Notes: generated by a model from the sequence alone, not told the origin. A DNA stretch of 64,000 nt from Chitinophaga sp. GbtcB8 (GCF_019091455.1 NZ_JAGXJN010000034.1:1-64000); one strand, 5' to 3'. Counted from the stretch's first letter, positions 54,301 to 62,391 are shown. Numbers and translations are program-made.

Positions 54301-57300
54301 AGAACAGCCTGCCGGTGATCACCGACATTCCTGACAGGACTATGCGTTACGGCACTACCCTGTCCTTTAATGTAGGCGCCAGCGATCCGGACGAAGAAGA
54401 TGTAAGCCTAACGGCTACCAATGCACCGGCCTTTGTTTCTTACGGGGATGATGGCAGCGGCGGTATCCTCCTTACCTTTAACCCGGGCATAGGCGATCAG
54501 GGTACTTATAATATCCAGATCACCGCTACAGACCAGCATGGCGGCGTAAGCAACAAAATCTTCGCCCTCGTTGTGAATGACAACTACCTGCCGGTACTGA
54601 GCCCGATCAATAACGTAAGCGTAGCCGAAAAAGGCAGCGCTACTGTAAACCTCAGCTCCAGCGATCAGAACGCCAGCGATCCTACCAACTGGACCGCCAC
54701 CGGCTTACCTGCGTTTGCTACGCTTACACCTAACGGCAACACCGCCACTATACAGCTGGCGCCCGGTTATGCCGATGGTGGCGCTTACCCGGTAACGATC
54801 AAGGTAGATGATGGTAAAGGCGGCTTTGATACTAAAGACTTTACGATCACGGTAACCAATGTGAACCCCAACTATGCGGTATATGTGAACTTCACAGATG
54901 GCGCATACCAGGGCGCTGCTCCATGGAATAATACCAATAAACGTCCGGCACAGGGCGATGTATTCCCCAACCTGCTTAACAACAGCGGGCAGAACTCCGG
55001 TATCTCCATGAGCGTGCTTACGCCATGGCAAACCATAAACGGCGGCAGCAATACCAACAACCAGGGTGCTAACACTACCGGTGTATACCCGGCCAATGTA
55101 ATGACCAGCAGCTGGTGGACACAGGCTGTGGCGCAAACCATACGCCTCACAGGCCTGAATTCAAAATACAAATACAGCTTTACGTTCTTTGGCAGCCGCG
55201 CCGGTATCAGCGATGCCCGCGTAGCCAGCTACACTATTAACGGTGTAAGCGTAACACTGAACGGAACCAATAACTCAACACAGACCGTTAATATCAACTC
55301 CATAAGCCCGGGTGCAGATAGCAGCATTACTATTAACATAGCACCGGCTGCCGGCTCTACTTATGCATACATCAACGCCATGGTGGTGAATGCAGCCTTT
55401 GATGATTCAACGGCACCGGCCAAACCGGGTAACTTTATCGCCACCGCACAAACCAACGGCGTTAGGCTTAGCTGGACAGACCAGGCGTATAATGAAACCG
55501 GCTACGAAGTATCCCGCTCAGCTACACAGGGTGGCGCATTCACAGTGCTGAACGATGGCTCCTCTAACGCCAACGACACTACGTATACAGATCTGAATGC
55601 CACCAGCGGTCAAACCTGGTACTACAGGGTAAGGGCGCTCAACCAGTATGGCAGCTCTCCATATACGGATACCGTGGCAGTGATTATACCCAACAGGCCC
55701 CCGGCACTGGCTGCTATTGCTAACGTAAACATGAAGACGGATGCTGTACTACAGATACCTGTAACAGCTACAGATGCAGCAGGCGATGTGATCACGCTAT
55801 CAGCTACCGGCCTCCCGGCCTTCGCTAACCTGCAAACGAATGGCAACGGCACTGGCTCCATTAACCTGGCTCCCGGCGGTACAGACATTGGTAAGTATAC
55901 CATTACTGTAAAAGCTACCGACAACCAGGGCGGCTCCAGCACCCAGACCTTTACCGTACAGGTAACAGATAAGAAGATCAGCTCCGTATATGTGAACTGT
56001 AACCTGGTAGAACCTGCCAGCGCACCATGGAACAACTTTAATGCACTGCCCAACACCAACGCAGGTATCAATAATATGCAGGATGAAGCAGGCGCCGCCA
56101 GCGGCATCAACGTAACCATCCTGGATATATTCACCGGCGCTAACAATGTAGGCGCAGTAACCGGCGATAACTCCGGCGTATTCCCGGATAACGTGATGCA
56201 CACGTTCTTCTATGACCAGAGCGGCACCGACAAACGCATCCGCATCAGCGGCCTGTCAGCTGCCCGCAAATACAACCTGGTATTCTTTGGCAGCCGTGAA
56301 AGCGTATCCGATAACAGGAACACCACTTATGGTGCAGGCGGACAAACCGTTACACTCAACGCAGCCAGCAACACCAGCAACACAGTACAGCTCAATGGCC
56401 TTACACCAGACGGCGACGGTAATATCATCTTTACCGTAAGGCAGGCCAGCGGCTCCTTCTCTGCATACCTGAATGCTTTTGTCATCCAGTCTTATGTAGA
56501 TGATGGTACACCGTTGGCACCGGCCAACCTGGTAGCTACCTCTAACTCCAGGACCAATATACAGCTTACCTGGGCAGATAAATCCAACAACGAAACCGGG
56601 TATGAAGTATGGCGCTCAACCACCCGTAACGGTACGTACAGCCTGCTGGCTACCGTGGGCACAAATGTGACCACTTACACCAACACCGGCTTAGCACCCA
56701 ACACCGTGTTCTACTACAAGGTAAGGGCAATAGCAAGTGGTGTACAGTCAGCCTACAGCAACATTGCAGCAGGTGGTACACTGGCATACGGCATTTATGT
56801 AGACTTTACGGTTACCCAGATCTATGGTGCGCCGTGGAATGCTACCGCTGCCCTGCCAAACGCCGGCCTGGCCTGGAATAACCTGAAGGATGATGTAGGT
56901 AACACCACCAGCGTAGACCTGAGCATTGTGAACAACTTCACCGGTACTAACCCGGCGGGTGCACAAACTGGTAATAACAGCGGCGTATATCCTGACAAGG
57001 TGCTGGCAGAGTCTTACTACACAGAAACAGATACTGCTGTAATGCTGGTAAGCGGCCTGGATCTTACTAAACAGTACTCCTTCACCTTCCTGGGCAGCCG
57101 CGTTAGCGGTGGCACAAGGGTAACGGCCTACAAGATCGGCACTAAGGTGGTAACACTGGATGCAAATGATAATACCAGCAACACCGTTACAATAGAAAAT
57201 GTAGTGCCGAACAGCAATGGTGAAGTAACCATCACGGTTTACACTGCCCTTAACTACGGCTACATTAATGCGATGGTGATCAAGGCCTTCCCGCCGGATG

Positions 57301-57704
57301 ACAGCACCACCCTGCAAAGCCTGCCTAACGGCGGCGGCACAATGGCCAATGGCCGCAGTACCAATACCGTTGGTATCATGGGCGCCCTGACACCTGGTTT
57401 ACAGCAGGCCGCTAATACCCTGGCAGATGATGTAGATGGAGTAACCGTTGAAAACGTATATCCGAATCCGTTCAGCAGCTATATTAACCTGGCCATTCGC
57501 CAGACAAAAGAAACCCGTATACTCATCCGCTTACTGGATGGTAACGGCCGCCTGATACTGGCCAAAGACCTGGGTAAGAGAAGTGGTGGTGTGTACCAGG
57601 AAAGAATAGATGTAGGCAGCAATGCATTGGGCAATGGCCTGTACCTGCTGCAGATCCTTTCTGAGAACAAACCAGTGAAGACGATCAAGCTGATCAGACA
57701 TTAG
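51351..57704 (+). CDS. giant T9SS-secreted hydrolase paralogue with added PA14 domain
   Basis: 2117 residues; tandem paralogue of the 45078 protein along its full length. Same order: signal peptide, serine hydrolase (HGIGEKG, elbow GLSGGG, GGVDKNP, HGVW), Ig-like, FN3, He_PIG-like, three unknown modules (about 1173, 1541, 1810) and T9SS type A sorting domain (from about 2033, VYPNPFSS). The main difference is a PA14 domain at about 640-787 (GWINIPTTGNYTFETNSDAG, TLYWKN), inserted between FN3 copies; PA14 often binds carbohydrate. The elbow has Gly where the others have Ala. Shared promoter and leader hairpin suggest co-regulation. Confidence 0.88.
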   Translation: MIKFYLRLMLVMLTCICTQQTWAQVLNPSDPVVTYNSANPPTQPAWGQIGKWVRTKRVSWNSDTYKCYIYKGMQFRLMYPKNFNAADTSKKYPLIIFFHGIGEKGSIYDNEYQLYHGGQIHQSRVLSGAFDGFLLYAQNNGGYWGNTQYDYMNELINNFFIQQLNVDPFRCMIEGLSGGGMATWDFLFRYPKLVAAATPISAANDTYDNYVQSWKYTPLWQFQGGVDKNPAPAVALMIQTAAQNAGANYKLKIYDGQGHGVWNLAWGESDYFPFMSRAYKSNPWALYGRTEFCPGDPVNTTLGLTAGFDAYEWRKDGALISGANSNTLLVTSFGTYTARVRSGSRWSQWSPIPVVVQTKAPTVTPNIQMAGLQSNVLPTPEGKDSVILSLPDGYASYAWMKSGGTDTLGRAMNFTARETGSYIARVTEQYGCSSSFSTPFPVINAAGANAPDPAGGLLVTPLSKTQLKLNWTDKPSPLYNETAFELYRAATAGGPYTLVGKVNADVLTFTDAGLMANTRYYYIVRAVNNNGAAPVSSEANGLTLADNQKPTAPGSLAQSGATRSSVNLTWTASTDDVGIDKYDIYFNGKKTFTVPAGTTSFAAYGLAAKTIYTVVIKARDLAGNESPASNQVTVATYQSGLNYKYYTTTASWTALPDFNTLLPAKTGVVSTVSTSPRTQSDRFAFIWQGWINIPTTGNYTFETNSDAGSKVYIGSEVYDPAATPLVNNDGVHSSQYREGTINLTKGTYPIIVTYFEVTGSDNITLYWKNTANGVGSRQSIPSQYFIDTLNLGAAPLAPSQVAVAVVSHKALRVTWKDNSSNETGFELYRSTSSNGTYTIVTTTGPNVITYTDTTLNANTTYYYRLKSINLAGASSNSSSASGKTQVLPSIPTAPNTLTATAVSGTQINLAWKDNSSNETGFEIYRSANTNANYVLIATTAANATANASYSDQDLFPNARYYYRVRAKNDGGNSGYTNEVNTLTQNSLPVITDIPDRTMRYGTTLSFNVGASDPDEEDVSLTATNAPAFVSYGDDGSGGILLTFNPGIGDQGTYNIQITATDQHGGVSNKIFALVVNDNYLPVLSPINNVSVAEKGSATVNLSSSDQNASDPTNWTATGLPAFATLTPNGNTATIQLAPGYADGGAYPVTIKVDDGKGGFDTKDFTITVTNVNPNYAVYVNFTDGAYQGAAPWNNTNKRPAQGDVFPNLLNNSGQNSGISMSVLTPWQTINGGSNTNNQGANTTGVYPANVMTSSWWTQAVAQTIRLTGLNSKYKYSFTFFGSRAGISDARVASYTINGVSVTLNGTNNSTQTVNINSISPGADSSITINIAPAAGSTYAYINAMVVNAAFDDSTAPAKPGNFIATAQTNGVRLSWTDQAYNETGYEVSRSATQGGAFTVLNDGSSNANDTTYTDLNATSGQTWYYRVRALNQYGSSPYTDTVAVIIPNRPPALAAIANVNMKTDAVLQIPVTATDAAGDVITLSATGLPAFANLQTNGNGTGSINLAPGGTDIGKYTITVKATDNQGGSSTQTFTVQVTDKKISSVYVNCNLVEPASAPWNNFNALPNTNAGINNMQDEAGAASGINVTILDIFTGANNVGAVTGDNSGVFPDNVMHTFFYDQSGTDKRIRISGLSAARKYNLVFFGSRESVSDNRNTTYGAGGQTVTLNAASNTSNTVQLNGLTPDGDGNIIFTVRQASGSFSAYLNAFVIQSYVDDGTPLAPANLVATSNSRTNIQLTWADKSNNETGYEVWRSTTRNGTYSLLATVGTNVTTYTNTGLAPNTVFYYKVRAIASGVQSAYSNIAAGGTLAYGIYVDFTVTQIYGAPWNATAALPNAGLAWNNLKDDVGNTTSVDLSIVNNFTGTNPAGAQTGNNSGVYPDKVLAESYYTETDTAVMLVSGLDLTKQYSFTFLGSRVSGGTRVTAYKIGTKVVTLDANDNTSNTVTIENVVPNSNGEVTITVYTALNYGYINAMVIKAFPPDDSTTLQSLPNGGGTMANGRSTNTVGIMGALTPGLQQAANTLADDVDGVTVENVYPNPFSSYINLAIRQTKETRILIRLLDGNGRLILAKDLGKRSGGVYQERIDVGSNALGNGLYLLQILSENKPVKTIKLIRH

Positions 57705-57902
57705 ACATTAGATTTTAGCTCTTAGATTTTAGATTTAGATTTAGATTTAGATTTGACCGGAGCGGACGTATTGTCCGCCCTGGTCAGGATCTAAAGAAAA
57801 TTAAACAATAGGATTTTAGATCTTAGATTACGATCCTAGATTTGACCGGAGCGGATAAGACCCGCCGCTATCAGATCTAAAATCGTAAATCTAAGATCGT
57901 AG
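57705..57902. repeat. TTTAGA word-repeat block with nested inverted arms
   Basis: Begins at the TAG stop with a (TTTAGA)n tract (57722-57754). A 19-nt sequence TAGATTTGACCGGAGCGGA is repeated exactly at 57748-57766 and 57837-57855. A 13-bp hairpin, with a wobble and a mismatch, lies at 57755-57785. Outer arms 57811-57841 and 57875-57906 are imperfect inverses. Confidence 0.7.
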
Positions 57903-57933
57903 ATCCGGTTACTGCGGTAACCGGATTTTTTTT
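57903..57933 (+). terminator. intrinsic terminator after second giant gene
   Basis: A 10-bp perfect stem (57903-57912 with 57917-57926), TGCG loop and a run of eight T. Confidence 0.9.
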
Positions 57934-57978
57934 CATATATTATACCGGATACATTTTAGCCTAGTAATGCACTGAAAT

Positions 57979-59664
57979 ATGAACGCCCTTAAGGAAAATT
58001 CATTTGACGCTATTGTCATTGGCTCTGGCATTAGTGGTGGTTGGGCAGCCAAAGAGCTGTGTGAAAAAGGATTAAAGACCCTTTTGTTGGAAAGAGGCAG
58101 GAACGTGGAGCATATTAAAGATTATCCCACCACCCTGCTGAACCCGTGGGATTTTAAACACCGCCTCACCAATCCTGAAAAAGATGTGATGGCAGACCCG
58201 GTACAAAGCGCTGCTTATGATGAAAGCAGCAAGCACTTTTTTGTGCGGGACTCTGAACATCCCTACATACAGGAAACGCCTTTTAGCTGGATACGCGGCT
58301 ACCAGGTGGGCGGGCGCTCCCTTACCTGGGGACGGCAATGTTACCGCCTCAGCGACCTTGATTTTGCCGCTAATGCGCAGGATGGAAATGGAGTAGACTG
58401 GCCGATCCGTTATAAGGATATTGCGCCCTGGTATGATTATGTGGAAACCTACGCCGGCATCAGCGGGCAGGCAGAAGGCTTAGCTCACCTGCCGGACGGA
58501 CAATTTCTGCCGGCCATGGAAATGAACTGCCTGGAGCTGCACTTCCGCGAACAGCTGAAAAAGAAATACAACGACCGCTTAGTGACCATTGCCCGCGTAG
58601 CCAACCTTACAAAAGGCTGGAACGGACGGCTGCCCTGCCAGTACCGTAACCTGTGCCACCGCGGATGCCCGTATGGCGGGTACTTCAGCAGCAACGCAGC
58701 TACCCTGCCTGCAGCAAAAGCTACCAATAATCTTACGTTGCGGCCGTTTTCTACCGTGGCATCTATTATTTATGACAAGGATAAGAAAAAGGCTATAGGC
58801 GTTCACGTTATAGATTCGGAAACTAAAGAATCTTACGAGTATTATGCACGTATTATTTTCCTGAATGCCTCTACCATTGCCACAGCGGCTATTCTGCTGA
58901 ACTCTGTGTCAGATGCATTCCCCACCGGTTTGGGTAATGGCAGCGACCAGGTAGGCCGCAACCTGATGGACCATCATTTTAAAGTAGGCGCCAAAGGTGA
59001 TTTTGACGGGCTGCATGACCGCTATTATATTGGCAGAAGGCCCACCGGCATTTACATACCACGCTTCCGCAACCTGGATGAAGGCAGTAAAATGCCGGAT
59101 TATGTACGGGGTTTTGGTTACCAGGGTTATGGCGAACGTGAGGCCTGGATGGATAATTACAGTGCTCCCGGTTTTGGGGAAGACTTTAAAAAAGCCATTA
59201 CCGCACCCGGTAAGTGGACCATGTGGTTAGGCGGCTGGGGCGAAATGCTGCCCTATGCCTTTAACCGCGTAACGCTGGATAATACAAAACCGGATCCCTG
59301 GGGATTACCGCAGGCCAAAATATCTTTTGAGCTGGGCGGCAATGAGCTAAGCATGCGTACGGACATGAAAATAAGCGCCATGGAAATGCTGGAGAAAAGC
59401 GGGTTTACCAACATATCCGGTTTTGACTATAATTATATTGGCGGGGAATGTGTGCATGAAATGGGTACTGCCCGCATGGGTAACGACCCTGCCACCTCTG
59501 TGCTGAATAGATGGAACCAGATGCACGAAGTACAGAATGTGTTTGTTACAGATGGCAGCTGCATGACCTCCTCCGCATGCCAGAACCCTTCCCTCACCTA
59601 TATGGCGCTCACTGCCAGGGCCTGTGATTATGCTGTGGGAGAAATGAAGAAAGGGAATTTGTAG
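57979..59664 (+). CDS. GMC-family FAD-dependent oxidoreductase
   Basis: A 561-residue flavoenzyme. The N-terminal FAD-binding motif is AIVIGSGISGGWAAKEL with ERG; the GMC signature region GGRSLTWGRQCYR follows. The C-terminal catalytic region has GECVHEMGTARMG (His) and SACQNPSLTYMALTARA (Asn). A Cys-rich segment (PCQYRNLCHRGCPYGG, near 215-230) is typical of the gluconate-dehydrogenase-like subgroup. It oxidises an alcohol, possibly a sugar, with an unknown electron acceptor. The probable small subunit is the PF13618 gene at 41990, separated by 15.4 kb. Confidence 0.93.
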   Translation: MNALKENSFDAIVIGSGISGGWAAKELCEKGLKTLLLERGRNVEHIKDYPTTLLNPWDFKHRLTNPEKDVMADPVQSAAYDESSKHFFVRDSEHPYIQETPFSWIRGYQVGGRSLTWGRQCYRLSDLDFAANAQDGNGVDWPIRYKDIAPWYDYVETYAGISGQAEGLAHLPDGQFLPAMEMNCLELHFREQLKKKYNDRLVTIARVANLTKGWNGRLPCQYRNLCHRGCPYGGYFSSNAATLPAAKATNNLTLRPFSTVASIIYDKDKKKAIGVHVIDSETKESYEYYARIIFLNASTIATAAILLNSVSDAFPTGLGNGSDQVGRNLMDHHFKVGAKGDFDGLHDRYYIGRRPTGIYIPRFRNLDEGSKMPDYVRGFGYQGYGEREAWMDNYSAPGFGEDFKKAITAPGKWTMWLGGWGEMLPYAFNRVTLDNTKPDPWGLPQAKISFELGGNELSMRTDMKISAMEMLEKSGFTNISGFDYNYIGGECVHEMGTARMGNDPATSVLNRWNQMHEVQNVFVTDGSCMTSSACQNPSLTYMALTARACDYAVGEMKKGNL

Positions 59665-59667
59665 ATG

Positions 59668-59813
59668 AGTAGATGTGCAGATATGCAAATGTGCAGATGA
59701 TAGGATGATAAAACAAAAAGCCCTGACAGTTTTCGTAAGCTGTCAGGGCTTTTTTATATTCGCTGCATTATTTCATCTGCACATTTGCACATCTGCATAT
59801 TTGCACATCTACT
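59668..59813. repeat. AGATGTGCA word arms inverted around a terminator
   Basis: The arm at 59668-59700 begins four bases after the GMC stop. The inverse arm 59773-59813 contains the TAG stop of the convergent EVE gene (59809-59811). The arms match at 32 of 33 positions apart from one extra 8-nt unit (GATGTGCA) in the right arm. Confidence 0.85.
59715..59756. terminator. bidirectional intrinsic terminator
   Basis: A 15-bp stem (59715-59729 with 59740-59754), A-run left and T-run right, in the centre of the inverted word arms. Confidence 0.9.
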
Positions 59814-60219
59814 TCATGTCCGCCATTTCCATGATCACACTAAACTCATCGTGGGTAACGGCGCTTACGGATAAGCGGCTCAGCTTTACCAGCTGCAGGT
59901 TTGCCAGGCGTTTTTCTGCTTTTACCTGTGCCAGGGTAACGGCTTTCTTTAAAGGTTTTACGGGTTTCAGATCCACTACTACCCAGTTGGCATCCGTAGT
60001 GGTAGGGTCCTGGTAATGTTCTTTCAGCACTTCTGCAATACCCACAATTTCCAGTCCTTCATTGCTGTGATAAAAAAACACCTTATCCCCTTTTTTCATG
60101 GCTTTGAGATTGTTGCGGGCAGCGTAATTACGCACCCCATCCCAAAAGGTTTTGCCATCTTTTACAAACTGGTCCCAGGAATATTTTACAGGTTCTGATT
60201 TAACAAGCCAGTAGTTCAT
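59809..60219 (-). CDS. EVE-domain (PUA-like) protein
   Basis: A 136-residue cytoplasmic protein that is one EVE domain (PF01878), a PUA-like fold whose members bind modified bases in nucleic acid. Family marks are NYWLVKSEPVKYSWDQF, WDGVRNYAARNNL and KGDKVFFYHSNEG. Substrate not known. It lies 25 bp upstream of no other gene on its strand except the LutA-like gene, which precedes it; the gap is one of the TTTAGA word sequences. Confidence 0.93.
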   Translation of the reverse strand: MNYWLVKSEPVKYSWDQFVKDGKTFWDGVRNYAARNNLKAMKKGDKVFFYHSNEGLEIVGIAEVLKEHYQDPTTTDANWVVVDLKPVKPLKKAVTLAQVKAEKRLANLQLVKLSRLSVSAVTHDEFSVIMEMADMK

Positions 60220-60244
60220 CTTCTAATTTACGATTTTAGATTTA

Positions 60245-60973
60245 TCAATCCACTCCCCATCCGCTTGCCAGCACGTCTGCAATATGCATGGTTTTAATGG
60301 AGAGCCCGTGTTTGCGGATATAACCATCCAGGTGCATCAGGCAGGAAAGATCGGTGGAGATCAGGTATTCTGCGCCGCTTTCAATGGCATTCAGCACTTT
60401 CTGCTCGCCCATGCCAATGGAAATGGCTTCAAACTTTACGGAAAAGGTACCGCCAAAACCGCAGCATACTTCACTGTCGGCCACTTCACGCAGCTCCAGG
60501 CCTTTTACTTTGGAAAGCAGCTGCCGGGGCCCTTCCTTAATACCGCACTCGCGCAGTGCGCCGCAGGCATCATGGTAGGTGGCTACGCCGTTCAGGGTGG
60601 CGCCAATATCGGTAACTCCCAGCACCTGGGTAAGGAACTCTGTGAACTCAAACATATGTTTGCGCAGCAGCTTTACCTCGTTGTGTGTGGCAGAGTTATC
60701 GAACAGCTTACTGTAGTAGTTGCGCACAAAGCCGGTGCAGGACCCGCTGGGCGCTACTATGTAATCATATACCTGAAAATCTTTTACGAATTTGGTGGCT
60801 ACAGCGCGGCACTCATCCCGGTAACCGGCGTTAAAGGCCGGCTGCCCGCAACAGGTTTGATTGGAGTTGTAGCTTACATTACACCCCAGCTTTTCCAGTA
60901 CTTTCACCATATTAAATCCTGTTTCCGGAAAAAGCTGGTCCACAAAACATGGTATGAAAAGCTGTACGTTCAT
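60245..60973 (-). CDS. LutA/LldE-like (Fe-S)-binding oxidoreductase subunit
   Basis: A 242-residue protein with two CCG domains (PF02754): QTCCGQPAFNAGYRDEC (about 41-57) and, after DACGALRECG, SEVCCGFGGTFSVKF (about 185-200). These Cys clusters bind Fe-S or heterodisulfide-type centres. Homologues are part of the LutABC L-lactate oxidase. The partners LutB and LutC are not in the window, so this may be a solitary copy. It shares its strand with the ribH and TPR genes. Confidence 0.9.
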   Translation of the reverse strand: MNVQLFIPCFVDQLFPETGFNMVKVLEKLGCNVSYNSNQTCCGQPAFNAGYRDECRAVATKFVKDFQVYDYIVAPSGSCTGFVRNYYSKLFDNSATHNEVKLLRKHMFEFTEFLTQVLGVTDIGATLNGVATYHDACGALRECGIKEGPRQLLSKVKGLELREVADSEVCCGFGGTFSVKFEAISIGMGEQKVLNAIESGAEYLISTDLSCLMHLDGYIRKHGLSIKTMHIADVLASGWGVD

Positions 60974-61027
60974 TGAGTTAGTCTTTTGCTATTTATGACC
61001 TGCTTTAGGGAGGGGATAATGCTGCCG

Positions 61028-61525
61028 CTATTTTTGGAGCTGCCGTACCATGGCAATCATCTTTAACGCGGTAATGGCCGCTTCGTCCCCTTTGTGCCCG
61101 TGTTTACCGCCCAGGCGCTCCTGCGCCTGTTCCATATTATCAACCGTTAAGATCCCGAATATAACGGGTACGGGTAATTGAACATTTAGCTGCATAATGC
61201 CGGAGGTAACGCCATCACATACATAATCGAAGTGAGGGGTTTCTCCGCGGATCACGCATCCAAATGCAATAATAGCGCCAGGTTGTGCGCTGGTGCCCTT
61301 TTTAGCCTCCCAGTACTGGCGGCAGGCAAACGGCAGCTCAAAAGCGCCGGGTACCTGGATCTTTGTTACGCGGGATATATTATACTGTTGTAAAGTACGT
61401 TCACAGCCTGCTACCAGCTCATTGGTAACACCATCGTTCCATTCAGTATAGATCATAACAACACTGGCATCCTCTAAATGGAGAATGCCAGTATCGTTCA
61501 GTAATGTCTGATTATTTATTGACAT
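61028..61525 (-). CDS. ribH: 6,7-dimethyl-8-ribityllumazine synthase
   Basis: RibH makes 6,7-dimethyl-8-ribityllumazine from 3,4-dihydroxybutanone 4-phosphate and a ribitylaminouracil, the penultimate riboflavin step. The 165-residue length is usual. Motifs: VPGAFELPFACR, AFGCVIRGETPHFDYVCDGV (with the catalytic His), PVIFGILTVDNMEQA and GHKGDEAAITAL. No other rib gene adjoins; the upstream gene is a TPR protein, 21 bp away. Confidence 0.96.
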   Translation of the reverse strand: MSINNQTLLNDTGILHLEDASVVMIYTEWNDGVTNELVAGCERTLQQYNISRVTKIQVPGAFELPFACRQYWEAKKGTSAQPGAIIAFGCVIRGETPHFDYVCDGVTSGIMQLNVQLPVPVIFGILTVDNMEQAQERLGGKHGHKGDEAAITALKMIAMVRQLQK

Positions 61526-61546
61526 GTAGAATTACGGATTAGTCAA

Positions 61547-62257
61547 TTACTCTTTCACTTCTCCCAGCTTGGCCAGGTATTTATCCATTTCGCGGCCTTC
61601 GTTGGTTTGGGGATATTTCTCTTTGATCTCTTTGTAAATAGCAATGGCGTCCTGCGTTTTACCGGCTTTCTGCAAAGCCAGGCCAGCGCGGAACAGGTAC
61701 AAAGGAGCGGTTAGCTCATTATCGCTGTAATGACCGGCTTTTTTGTAATAGTCAATGCCATCCTCTGTTTTATTCAGCTCCATATAGGCGTCGCCGGTAA
61801 GGCCATATGCATATGCCTGTACCAGTTTATCATTGGCGCTGAATGACTGCAGCAGATCAATACCTTTCTGGAACTCGCCCAGCCGTACGTAACAAACACC
61901 GGCGCTATATTTAGCCAGGTTGCCAACTTTGGTACCGCCGTATTTATCAATTACCTGTAAATAACCATAGTTGTTGCCATCACCGTTCAGGGCCAGCTTA
62001 AAAGAATCGGCAGCAAAGTACTGCTGCGCGTGGAACACCATTTCCTGTGCTTTCTTTTCGTTGGGGGCTTTAATAAAACGGTTGTAGGCAAAGAAACCGC
62101 CTACGATCACGATCACTGCTACTATTGCAATGTTAATGACGTTCTTGTTCTTGTAATAAAAATCCTCTGCCTTGTGCATGGACTCCTGCAGGTCAAAATC
62201 CTGCTTAGATGTTGTAGTGTCTGGTGTAGCGGCTTTATGCTTTGTTTCTGCTGCCAT
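61547..62257 (-). CDS. membrane-anchored TPR protein
   Basis: A 236-residue protein with a charged cytoplasmic N-terminus, a membrane segment (about 38-57, NIAIVAVIVIVGGFFAY) and a periplasmic TPR domain (repeats including YSAGVCYVRLGEFQKGIDLL, and LFRAGLALQKAGKTQDAIAIY). This resembles YfgM-type ancillary translocon/chaperone proteins, but function is not assignable from sequence. It has a good promoter 95 bp upstream and is close to ribH on the same strand. Confidence 0.88.
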   Translation of the reverse strand: MAAETKHKAATPDTTTSKQDFDLQESMHKAEDFYYKNKNVINIAIVAVIVIVGGFFAYNRFIKAPNEKKAQEMVFHAQQYFAADSFKLALNGDGNNYGYLQVIDKYGGTKVGNLAKYSAGVCYVRLGEFQKGIDLLQSFSANDKLVQAYAYGLTGDAYMELNKTEDGIDYYKKAGHYSDNELTAPLYLFRAGLALQKAGKTQDAIAIYKEIKEKYPQTNEGREMDKYLAKLGEVKE

Positions 62258-62316
62258 TTTTTTTGTTTGTTATCAGTTTTTTACTCATAGGTGTGAGTAA
62301 TAGTGGTTAGTGACGA

Positions 62317-62374
62317 ATGGTTAGCTGTTAGCGAACGCGGATAACCTTCCGCAAAAATACTAACAACTAACCAT
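62317..62374. repeat. GGTTAGCTGTTAG inverted arms around a promoter
   Basis: Arms 62317-62331 and 62360-62374 match at 14 of 15 positions. Between them lie a short GCGG/CCGC stem and the TPR-gene -7 box. Confidence 0.75.
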
Positions 62375-62384
62375 CTGTACCAAA
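62352..62384 (-). promoter_or_regulatory. Bacteroidota promoter of the TPR gene
   Basis: On the minus strand: TTTG (62381-62384), 21-nt spacer, TATTTTTG (62352-62359), a full consensus match 95 bp before the ATG at 62257. Confidence 0.65.
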
Positions 62385-62391
62385 TCACTTA

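Noticed and set aside
60284..60976. A 230-residue plus-strand frame over the LutA-like gene
   Set aside because: Fully antisense to the gene with both CCG motifs; no motifs of its own.
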